Assembly: GCA_934667295.1 (NCBI GenBank)
Contig: CAKULR010000136.1
Location: forward strand, 1 to 5,002
Direction: 5' to 3'
Origin: an uncultured Kiritimatiellota bacterium
GTDB taxonomy: Bacteria > Verrucomicrobiota > Kiritimatiellia > RFP12 > UBA1067
DNA length: 5,002 nucleotides
The position numbers and the translations under genes are program-made. Shown here one piece after another: positions 1 to 5,002 of this stretch; the first letter of the stretch is position 1; every line of letters starts with the position of its first letter. Under the pieces are notes generated by a model. It ran no database searches, was not told the DNA's origin, and saw only the letters and a program-made list of their open reading frames with translations.

Positions 1-507
1 GCTGGTCGGTTCGTCGAGGATGAGCAGTTCGGGATGCGCGACGCGCGCGCTCGCGAACGCGACCCGGCGCGCCATGCCCTTCGAGAACCCGCCCACGGCG
101 CGGTCCGCGTTCGCGGCCAGGCCCACCTGCTCCAGCAGCCCGTCCGTCCGCGCCTACGCCGTCCTGCCGTCCAGACCGGCGAGCCCCGCATCGTAGCGCA
201 CCGTCGCGCGCGCGGTGAGGAACGGATGGAGGTAGGAGAGTTCGGGCAGGTATCCGAGGCGCGCGCGCGCGCCACGCGCGCGCGGCGGCAGGCCGAAGAG
301 CCTCACCGTGCCCGCCGTGGGCGCGAGGAGGCCGAGGATCATCTTGATCGTCGTCGACTTGCCCGAACCGTTCGGACCCAGCAGACCGAACACGTCCCCG
401 CGCGCCACGTCGAGGTCGATGCCGTTCACCGCCTCGGCGACAGGACGCAGCCAGAAGTCGCGGAACGTCTTCCGCAGTCCACGGATCTCAACCACCGGTT
501 CGCTCAC
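1..507 (-). CDS. ABC-2 type transporter ATP-binding protein, partial, interrupted by an in-frame TAG
   Basis: This is the nucleotide-binding subunit that would hydrolyse ATP on the cytoplasmic face to drive the permease encoded just upstream. Translation starts at GTG 507-505, which overlaps the permease stop as GTGA, with an AAGGGAG-like ribosome binding site a few bases before it. Residues 1-117 read as the first half of an ABC domain: Walker A GPNGSGKST at about 44-52 and a Q-loop region GYLPELSYLHPFLTA at about 85-99, where Glu replaces the usual Gln, as is common in this subfamily. Codon 118 (156-154) is TAG. Reading on in the same frame, codons 119-169 give the rest of the domain: the signature variant GGFSKGMARR at about 139-148 and Walker B ELLILDEPTS at about 160-169. 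The gene then runs off the left edge, so the D-loop, H-loop and C-terminus are not visible. It could be a pseudogene, a sequencing or assembly error, or a read-through gene. The family assignment is secure; the functional state is not. Confidence 0.92.
154..156 (-). other. In-frame amber stop inside the ATPase gene
   Basis: The minus-strand codon TAG sits at codon 118 of the ATPase and is followed by GCG. There is no frame change: the signature motif and Walker B lie in the same frame downstream. One base substitution from a sense codon such as CAG, GAG, AAG, TCG, TGG or TTG would explain it. The truncated 117-residue product would have Walker A but neither signature motif nor Walker B, so it could not act as an ATPase by itself. 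Confidence 0.9.
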
Positions 508-1448
508 GGCAACTCCCTTCCCTGCAGCAGCGCGGACCCGGCCACCAACCAGAACGCCACCCGGCCGACGGCCGCCAGCAGGGGCTGTCCCATTTCGCCC
601 CAGGCCAGGGTCTGTCCCACGGCCAATCCGTCCCCCCGCCAGAAACGCTCCAGTGCCGGCAGAATCCCCCGCACGGGCCAGACGAAGGACGACAGCACCG
701 CAGCGGAGACAAGCGCCACCGTCGGCGCCGGCTTCAGCCTCACCGCCAACGCCCCCGCCAGCACGACGAACACCGTGCAGCCGCACGCCAGCACTCCCAG
801 CGCGGGCACGATCCGCCACGGCAGCACACCGACCATCGCCCCCACGCCCTCCGGACCGAACGGCAGGGCGGCCGCCAGCGCAAGCGGCTGCGCGAGCGCC
901 ATACACACGCACGCCGTCACGCAGAACCGCGCGGCCGCAAAACGGTTCGCCAGCGCGGCAAGCACGAAGCCCCCCAGCGTCAGGCAGGTCCCGAACCGCA
1001 GACCCGGCTGCCAGATGCGCGACGGCACCACGCCCTCCGCGCAGCAGGTCGCAAGGCGCGCCCCCTCGGCGGACGCATACGTCGCAAGCACCGTCGCCGC
1101 CGCCACGGCGAGGCCGAACAGCAGGAAGGCCCCCACCACCCCGGAAATCTTCGCGCAGAAGAAAAGCGGACGCGGCACGGGGCGCGCCAACGCCGCCGCC
1201 GCCGTGCCGGACGCGATTTCCCCGCCGATCGCCCGCACCGCCGCCGCCGTCGCGAACACCAGCCCGAACACGAGCAGCGCCGAGAACCCGCACTCACGCG
1301 CGAGCCGCCCCGCCTCGCCGAACTGGTGGTAGTGGAAGACGGGCGCCCAGTGGATCGTCAGCAGCGCCACCAGGAAGACAACCGCAGAAAGCGGTTCGGC
1401 CAGCGCTTCAAGCGCGGCCGAACGTGCAAGTACGCAAAACCGACGCAT
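504..1448 (-). CDS. ABC-2 type transporter permease
   Basis: This is the membrane subunit of an ABC export system and probably forms the channel driven by the ATPase that starts in its stop codon. The 314-residue chain is strongly hydrophobic, with about six to eight likely membrane helices, by eye near residues 19-36, 55-75, 101-123, 154-172, 173-196, 213-236, 240-258 and 285-308. The stretch at about 74-103 fits the ABC-2 permease pattern of an acidic residue, a Gly-Thr pair, then Arg-Pro-Val and a Lys before the next helix (IGGEIASGTA, then ARPVPRPLFFCAK). The ATG at 1448 lies 12 bases after the stop of the preceding gene, with only a weak AGGGA overlapping that stop as ribosome binding site, so translational coupling is likely. 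It ends in TGA, giving the GTGA overlap with the ATPase. The substrate cannot be told from the sequence. The chain is somewhat longer than a minimal six-helix ABC-2 permease. Confidence 0.87.
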   Translation of the reverse strand: MRRFCVLARSAALEALAEPLSAVVFLVALLTIHWAPVFHYHQFGEAGRLARECGFSALLVFGLVFATAAAVRAIGGEIASGTAAAALARPVPRPLFFCAKISGVVGAFLLFGLAVAAATVLATYASAEGARLATCCAEGVVPSRIWQPGLRFGTCLTLGGFVLAALANRFAAARFCVTACVCMALAQPLALAAALPFGPEGVGAMVGVLPWRIVPALGVLACGCTVFVVLAGALAVRLKPAPTVALVSAAVLSSFVWPVRGILPALERFWRGDGLAVGQTLAWGEMGQPLLAAVGRVAFWLVAGSALLQGRELP

Positions 1449-1460
1449 TGCGCGCCGTCC

Positions 1461-2396
1461 CTAGAAGTCGAGGAACGCCGTCTCGTTCGCGCCGGCCCCC
1501 GTCGCATGGCGGGCTTCCTCGACCAGGTTGAAGACGAGGCATCCCATCACGAGCAGGGCCGCCACGGACGCCACGAGCGACAGCGCCGCGACCCACTTCG
1601 GCACGCCCAGGCCCTCCGCGCGCGGCGCGGCCGCGTCGAGGGTCGGCACCGCCCCGAGGTCGGGCACGTCGCCGCCCATGTCGGGGATGTCCTTCACCTC
1701 GCCCGCGACGGGCGGCTTGCCAATGCCCAGCGTCGGCGGCTTGATGCCGATGCCGCCGGGGCGGTGGAGCTTCAGCGTCCGCTTCTGCGTCACGCTCGCC
1801 TCGTCCGCCGCCGGTTCGGGCGCCGCCGTCGGCCTCGTCGGCACCTCGGCGGGCTTCTCCTCGGCCTTGGGCGTGAGCGCCATCGGCGTCGGCTTGAGGT
1901 CCGTCGGACGGCGCAGACGGATCGTCTTGAGCGGGGCGGGCCCTTCCTTCACCGGCGCCACGCCGATGGCGGACTCCAGGGAAATGCGCGAGGTCTTCGA
2001 CTTCGCGGCCTGCTGCTGCTGGGGCGTGATGATGCCCTCGGCGATGATGCCCGTCTTCTTGAGCGTGGCCTGCGCGGGGATCGGCCCCGTCACGGACTTG
2101 AGGTTCTGCGTGGCCTTCTTCGCCGCCGCAGGGGCCGCCGCCGGCGCGATGGGCGCCGGACGCGCCCCCACGACCGGCTTGTGGATCGTCGGCTTGCGGA
2201 TGACGGGCTTCAGCTTGATGGTGGAGAGGCCCGGCGAGGCGGACACCGCCGACGACGTGAGGGGAACCTTGTGCGCCGCAGGCACTGCCGGTGCTGCGGG
2301 CGCGGGCGTCGCCGCCGCGCCGAACGGGGCCACCTTCGGGGGGACGCTTCCGCCCTCCGCCGGGGAAATCGGGGTCATCTCAACATCTTCCGCCAT
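1461..2396 (-). CDS. Pro/Ala-rich hypothetical protein with a single C-terminal membrane anchor
   Basis: I do not recognise this 311-residue protein as a named family. Residues 1-265 are rich in Pro, Ala, Lys and Thr and look disordered. One hydrophobic helix follows at about 266-292 (starting PKWVAALSLVASVAALLVMG), then about 19 mostly polar residues. The large amount of Lys/Arg before the helix predicts a cytoplasmic N-terminal part, giving tail-anchored topology. Short similar motifs recur: STIKLKP (58-64), KTSRISLESAIG (134-145), KTIRLRRPTDLKP (157-169) and RTLKLHRPGGIGIKPP (206-221). There is also a QQQQ run at about 126-129 and an acidic DIPDMGGDVPDLG segment near 236-248. The start ATG at 2396 follows an AGGAGGGAG ribosome binding site at 2411-2403. 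The gene lies 53 bases after frr and 12 bases before the permease, in the same frame as the permease. That placement suggests a link to the transporter or to envelope organisation, but no function is shown. Coding status is well supported by the ribosome binding site, the anchor and the tight packing. Confidence 0.85.
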   Translation of the reverse strand: MAEDVEMTPISPAEGGSVPPKVAPFGAAATPAPAAPAVPAAHKVPLTSSAVSASPGLSTIKLKPVIRKPTIHKPVVGARPAPIAPAAAPAAAKKATQNLKSVTGPIPAQATLKKTGIIAEGIITPQQQQAAKSKTSRISLESAIGVAPVKEGPAPLKTIRLRRPTDLKPTPMALTPKAEEKPAEVPTRPTAAPEPAADEASVTQKRTLKLHRPGGIGIKPPTLGIGKPPVAGEVKDIPDMGGDVPDLGAVPTLDAAAPRAEGLGVPKWVAALSLVASVAALLVMGCLVFNLVEEARHATGAGANETAFLDF

Positions 2397-2402
2397 GTCA
2401 GT

Positions 2403-2411
2403 CTCCCTCCT
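2403..2411 (-). promoter_or_regulatory. Ribosome binding site of the anchored protein gene
   Basis: The minus strand reads AGGAGGGAG, a near-complete anti-Shine-Dalgarno match, with its AGGAGG core nine bases before the ATG at 2396. It supports this start over internal ATG codons. Confidence 0.8.
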
Positions 2412-2449
2412 GTCGAATTGTGTTCAGTCGCAGATGCGGGGCGACGGCC

Positions 2450-3013
2450 TTAGACGGCCATCACCTCGGCTTCCTTGGTCTTCAGTTCGGCGTCGATCTT
2501 CGCGATGCCGTCGTCCGTCGCCTTCTGGACCTTCTCCAGGCCCTGCTTCAGGTCGTCCTCGGAGATCTTCTTGTCCTTCTCCAGCTTCTTGAGCGCGTCG
2601 TTCGCATCGCGGCGCACGTTGCGCATCGCAACCTTCTGGGCCTCGGCCTGCGTCTTCGCAAGCTTCACGATCTCCTTGCGGCGCTCGCCGTTGAGCTCGG
2701 GGATCGTGATGCGCAGCACCTTGCCGTCCGTCTGCGGCGTCACGCCGAGGTTGGCGGCGAGGATCGCCTTGTTCATCTCCGCGAGCACGGTGGGGTCGAA
2801 CGGCGTGATCTTGATCTGGCGCGCCTCCGGCGTGGAGATCGTGCCCAGGTTCTTGATCGGCGTGGGTGCGCCGTAGTAGTCGACCTTAATGCCGTCGACG
2901 AGGGCGGGGGACGCCTTGCCCGTGCGGAGCCCCGAGAACTGCGTCTTCAGCGCCTCGAAGGACTTGGCAATCTTCGTCGTCGTGTCGTTCAGAACTTCAG
3001 AAACGGTTTCCAT
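2450..3013 (-). CDS. frr: Ribosome recycling factor
   Basis: RRF acts in the cytoplasm with EF-G to split the post-termination ribosome and release mRNA and tRNA after each round of translation. The 187-residue length matches the family (185 in Escherichia coli), and similarity runs end to end. Domain I segments include the N-terminal helix ending LRTGKASPALVDGIKVDYYG (29-48) and the long C-terminal helices containing VAMRNVRRDANDALKKLEKD (128-147) and KKISEDDL (148-155). Domain II lies between, around TPIKNLGTISTPEARQIKIT (51-70) and the NKAILAANLGVTP segment (81-93). Arg134 corresponds to the important Arg132 of E. coli RRF. The ATG at 3013 has an AAGAGGA ribosome binding site six bases upstream, and the gene ends in TAA. 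It has its own promoter and is not preceded by pyrH within the window; the preceding gene is a glycoside hydrolase. The identification is essentially certain. Confidence 0.98.
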   Translation of the reverse strand: METVSEVLNDTTTKIAKSFEALKTQFSGLRTGKASPALVDGIKVDYYGAPTPIKNLGTISTPEARQIKITPFDPTVLAEMNKAILAANLGVTPQTDGKVLRITIPELNGERRKEIVKLAKTQAEAQKVAMRNVRRDANDALKKLEKDKKISEDDLKQGLEKVQKATDDGIAKIDAELKTKEAEVMAV

Positions 3014-3019
3014 CGAACA

Positions 3020-3026
3020 TCCTCTT
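3020..3026 (-). promoter_or_regulatory. Ribosome binding site of frr
   Basis: The minus strand reads AAGAGGA, six bases before the frr ATG at 3013. It fixes the start used for ribosome recycling factor. Confidence 0.8.
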
Positions 3027-3043
3027 GTGGTTAGATTGACCGA

Positions 3044-3073
3044 ATTATATCACAAAACACGCGCGCGTGCCAT
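3044..3073 (-). promoter_or_regulatory. Extended -10 promoter driving frr
   Basis: The minus strand carries TATAAT at 3049-3044, a perfect -10 hexamer, preceded by TGA at 3052-3050, which makes the extended TGnTATAAT form. A partial -35, ATGGCA (4 of 6 matches to TTGACA), lies at 3073-3068 with an 18-base spacer. The stretch is strikingly AT-rich against GC-rich surroundings. It is placed to give a leader of roughly 20-25 bases before the frr ATG. It probably also serves the closely spaced genes downstream. Confidence 0.8.
3054..3069 (-). terminator. Weak candidate terminator: 12-base palindrome followed by TTTT
   Basis: After the GH2 stop the minus strand reads CACGCGCGCGTG (3069-3058), a perfect palindrome that can fold as a 4-base-pair stem with a CGCG loop, followed directly by TTTT (3057-3054). 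This resembles a short intrinsic terminator for the GH2 transcript. However, the stem is short, the T-run is only four bases, and the site overlaps the frr promoter spacer, so the palindrome may have another role or none. Confidence 0.25.
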
Positions 3074-3102
3074 GCCGGACGCACGGAAAGCGCACGGGCG
3101 CG

Positions 3103-4869
3103 TCAGGGGGTGGAAAGGTTGGCCGGCTTTTTGTTGCGGAACCAGTCCGCGAGCGTGCGGACGGCGCGCTTCGGGCGGCGGTAGCAGTCGAAGAGGCCCG
3201 CGAAGCTCATCGCGACATGCTTCTTGCCGTCCTGCGTGCATTCGCGTCCGCACGTGCGCGTGTCGAAGTACTGCCAGTAGGCGATGCCCGCAAGCCCCGG
3301 GTTCGCCCACACCGCCTCGGCGACGATTCCGTTGTGCTCGTCCTGGAAGTCCTCGCTCTCGACGGGGGCGGACGGATCGCGGTGGCCGTAGAGGCCCGCC
3401 GTGCCCATCTCGGAGATGATGATCGTCTTGCCGGGGTACTTCTTCTGGAAGTGCGCCACCGCCCAGTCGATGCCGTGCCCCTTCATGTTGTGCATCTTCT
3501 CGACGAGTTCGTCGTGGAGGCCCGGATAGCCGTTGATCGTGCCGGGGTAGGTGTTGAACGCGATGAGGTCGGTGTTCTCGTTGCAGATGTCGGAGGAGAT
3601 CATGTTGCAGGCGAACGTGACGAGGCGGCCGGAATCCTCCTTCTTGATCGCCGCGATCAGCTGGTCCGCCACCGCCTTGCACTCCGGCGTGCCGCTGTTG
3701 CACTCGTTCATGAACGCGAAGATGATCACGGACGGGTGGTTGAAGCTGTTGCGCACCATGAGCGTCGTCTGCTCCAGCTGCCGCGCGACGAAGCCGGGGT
3801 CCTTCAGCTCGTTGTTGCCGTCGATGCGCCTGTAGGTGTAGTTCTGTCCGTTGCCCCACCCCAGCGACTCCTCCCACACGAGCACGCCCTGCTCGTCGCA
3901 GAGGTCGAGGAAGCGCTGGGACTGCGGGTAGTGTGCCCCCCGGAAGAAGTTGCCCCCCATCGCCTTGAGGTTCTGGATGTCGGTGAGCATCACGCCCTCC
4001 GGCGTCGCGGCGCCCTGGAGGAGGAACTGGTCATGGCGGTTCGCGCCCTTCAGGAAAATCCGCTCGCCGTTGAGGTAGATCCCGCCGTTCTTCGCCTCGA
4101 CCGTGCGGATGCCGAAGCGGGTGGAGAGGACGGTCCGGCCGGCCTCCCGCAGGGCGACCGTGTGGAGGTTGGGATGGTCCGGCGACCAGAGGCGGAAGCC
4201 CGGCACCGCGACGGTGGCGCGTCCGCCCCTGAAGGCGGCGGCGAGCGTGTTCGTGCCGTCGAAGACGAGCGTCGCGTCGAAGTCCGCCGCCTTGAAATCC
4301 ACGGCCTCGATCTCGACCGTCCCCGTTGCGTAGTCGCGCGTGCGCACGAAGAGCTTCCGGTTGTCGAACGCGAGCGAGACGCCGTGGAAGAAGCCGCCCC
4401 AGCAGTGGAAGTCGTAGTACGTGCGCACGAGCTTCTGGTAGCTCCAATCGAAGCGGTTGTCCACGGCGGCGAAGAGCGTGTGCTCGCCGGCGGCGAGCGG
4501 ACCCGTCGGGATCTCGACGCGGCTCCAGGGCAATGCGTCCGTCCCGATGTCGCGTCCGTCGATCCGGAACGTGCCGTAGAGCCCCAGCCCGTCCACGACG
4601 AGCCAGGCGTTCTCAACCGGCGCGTCGAGCGTGAACGTGCGGCGGTAGTGGCCCGTCCCCCGCTTCATGAACCACTTCGGCAGCGCGTCGAAGCAGCCCG
4701 GCACCACGATGCGGTCCGTCGCGGCGAACGCCGGATTCGCCTCCTTCCAGCTCTTCCCCTCCTCGAAGCGGAACTCCCAGGATCCGTTGAGGTCCAGCGG
4801 CTGCGGCGCGGCCACCAGCCCACCAACCGCCACCAGCGCGGCCACGAACACCATCTTCTTCATCGTCAT
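3103..4869 (-). CDS. Secreted glycoside hydrolase family 2 protein (beta-galactosidase/beta-glucuronidase-like)
   Basis: This is a predicted exported retaining glycosidase cleaving a beta-linked sugar; the exact substrate is unknown. The start is ATG 4869, chosen because AAGAGGAG lies six bases upstream, giving 588 residues. Residues 1-21 form a signal peptide: Lys4-Lys5, a hydrophobic core VFVAALVAVGGLV, and an Ala-Ala cleavage region. A jelly-roll sugar-binding domain (about 25-165, LNGSWEFRFEEG onward) and an Ig-like sandwich (about 166-255) come next, then the TIM barrel (about 256-580). The barrel has LKGANRHDQF (273-282), matching the family NRHE-type loop; the acid/base motif NHPSVIIFAFMNE ending at Glu389; the nucleophile motif IISEMG with Glu487; and a YWQYFD motif (531-536) like the usual W-N-F-x-D. 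Phe384 replaces the Trp usual in the acid/base motif. The region where glucuronidases carry Asn-x-Lys reads SFAGLF (555-560), so glucuronidase activity seems unlikely. The C-terminus is short, with no extra carbohydrate-binding module or anchor. Confidence 0.95.
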   Translation of the reverse strand: MTMKKMVFVAALVAVGGLVAAPQPLDLNGSWEFRFEEGKSWKEANPAFAATDRIVVPGCFDALPKWFMKRGTGHYRRTFTLDAPVENAWLVVDGLGLYGTFRIDGRDIGTDALPWSRVEIPTGPLAAGEHTLFAAVDNRFDWSYQKLVRTYYDFHCWGGFFHGVSLAFDNRKLFVRTRDYATGTVEIEAVDFKAADFDATLVFDGTNTLAAAFRGGRATVAVPGFRLWSPDHPNLHTVALREAGRTVLSTRFGIRTVEAKNGGIYLNGERIFLKGANRHDQFLLQGAATPEGVMLTDIQNLKAMGGNFFRGAHYPQSQRFLDLCDEQGVLVWEESLGWGNGQNYTYRRIDGNNELKDPGFVARQLEQTTLMVRNSFNHPSVIIFAFMNECNSGTPECKAVADQLIAAIKKEDSGRLVTFACNMISSDICNENTDLIAFNTYPGTINGYPGLHDELVEKMHNMKGHGIDWAVAHFQKKYPGKTIIISEMGTAGLYGHRDPSAPVESEDFQDEHNGIVAEAVWANPGLAGIAYWQYFDTRTCGRECTQDGKKHVAMSFAGLFDCYRRPKRAVRTLADWFRNKKPANLSTP

Positions 4870-4875
4870 GTCGTT

Positions 4876-4883
4876 CTCCTCTT
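4876..4883 (-). promoter_or_regulatory. Ribosome binding site that sets the GH2 start
   Basis: The minus strand reads AAGAGGAG, six bases before ATG 4869. The frame stays open upstream to an ATG at 4989, but that codon lies inside the palindrome at the right edge and would bury the signal peptide behind 40 extra residues. A second ATG at 4863 is spaced less well, at 12 bases. Confidence 0.85.
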
Positions 4884-4915
4884 GGCTTAGCATTCGACTT
4901 TTTTGTGAAACGCAG

Positions 4916-4929
4916 ATCGCGGACGCGAT
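4916..4929. promoter_or_regulatory. Small dyad upstream of the GH2 gene, possible operator
   Basis: ATCGCG-GA-CGCGAT forms a perfect 6-base inverted repeat with a 2-base spacer, about 47 bases before the GH2 start. A short direct repeat CGCAGA occurs at 4911-4916 and 4931-4936, flanking it. Such a small dyad could bind a dimeric repressor, but in GC-rich DNA it could also be chance. No convincing -10/-35 pair was found in this gap. Confidence 0.25.
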
Positions 4930-4939
4930 ACGCAGAATC

Positions 4940-5002
4940 GGGCAACAACCGATGTGGCTACGACGGCCCCTGCGGGGCCTACGCCACAATCGGTTGTTGC
5001 CC
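4940..5002. repeat. Large imperfect palindrome (63-base hairpin element), reaching the window edge
   Basis: The left arm gggcaacaaccgatgtggc (4940-4958) pairs with the right arm gccacaatcggttgttgccc (4983-5002) along its full length except for one extra base in the right arm. Inside is a second stem, ggcccc (4965-4970) with ggggcc (4974-4979), closing a TGC loop; a small asymmetric internal loop separates the two stems. No T-run follows on the minus strand, so it is not a standard intrinsic terminator for a gene reading leftward. What follows on the plus strand is outside the window. It could be a REP/MITE-like dispersed repeat, the terminator of a gene beyond the edge, or a structured RNA element. 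Confidence 0.75.

Noticed and set aside
154..1293. A 379-codon minus-strand frame running through the ATPase and much of the permease
   Set aside because: Only its last 117 codons are real (the ATPase from GTG 507). The part upstream is an out-of-frame reading of the permease gene.
34..1531. Two long plus-strand open frames over the ABC genes
   Set aside because: Both give low-complexity Arg/Pro/Ala/Thr-rich translations, and they lie antisense to the recognisable ABC ATPase and permease.
2427..2445. Hairpin GTCGC/GCGAC just after frr as a terminator
   Set aside because: The stem is only 5 base pairs with a 9-base loop, and no T-run follows, so it is unlikely to end transcription between frr and the anchored protein gene.
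1326..2592. Plus-strand open frames opposite the anchored protein gene
   Set aside because: One is Arg-rich and the other looks like low-complexity antisense. Neither has a convincing ribosome binding site, while the minus-strand gene has a strong one and a clear membrane helix.
3067..4890. Long plus-strand open frame of 607 codons opposite the GH2 gene
   Set aside because: Its translation is rich in Arg, Val, Glu, Ala and His with no recognisable domain. The opposite strand encodes an unmistakable GH2 enzyme with a signal peptide and a ribosome binding site. It is a GC-rich shadow frame.
4884..4912. A -35/-10 promoter for the GH2 gene, with TTCACA as -35
   Set aside because: TTCACA fits the -35 well, but no hexamer at a workable spacing resembles TATAAT (best about 3 of 6 matches).
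4870..4989. N-terminal extension of the GH2 gene to the ATG at 4989
   Set aside because: That ATG lies within the palindrome, has no ribosome binding site, and would place 40 Arg/Ser-rich residues before a good signal peptide.

Overview
The window is a GC-rich bacterial segment in which every supported gene lies on the minus strand. Read in the direction of transcription (right to left) the order is: a large palindrome at the right edge; a secreted glycoside hydrolase family 2 enzyme (4869 to 3103); ribosome recycling factor frr (3013 to 2450); an unrecognised Pro/Ala-rich protein with one C-terminal membrane anchor (2396 to 1461); an ABC-2 type permease (1448 to 504); and the ATPase of the same transporter (507 to beyond position 1).

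The host cannot be named with certainty. Strong AGGAG-type ribosome binding sites, the GC-rich coding style, a secreted GH2 enzyme and a Pro/Ala-rich single-pass protein would fit the Verrucomicrobiota/Kiritimatiellota/Lentisphaerota side of the PVC group, including gut lineages. This is an impression from sequence style, not a search result.

The GH2 gene stands alone, with its own strong ribosome binding site and a 133-base upstream region that carries a small dyad and a 63-base hairpin. An 89-base gap then separates it from frr. That gap is AT-rich next to frr and contains a near-ideal extended -10 promoter. From frr leftward the genes are closely packed: 53 bases to the anchored protein, 12 bases to the permease, and a 4-base GTGA stop/start overlap into the ATPase. 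This suggests one transcription unit joining a translation factor to a membrane export system and an uncharacterised membrane-anchored partner.

The main oddities are as follows. (1) An in-frame TAG lies at codon 118 of the ATPase, between the Q-loop region and the signature motif, with the remaining ATPase motifs intact in the same frame behind it. (2) The anchored protein also ends in TAG and is in the same frame as the permease, so amber read-through would fuse the two. (3) The anchored protein has recurring short basic T-x-x-L-like motifs in a disordered-looking chain. (4) The GH2 enzyme keeps both catalytic glutamates but appears to lack the Asn-x-Lys motif of beta-glucuronidases. (5) frr lies outside its usual rpsB-tsf-pyrH-frr neighbourhood. 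No RNA gene, insertion sequence, CRISPR array or phage gene was seen.
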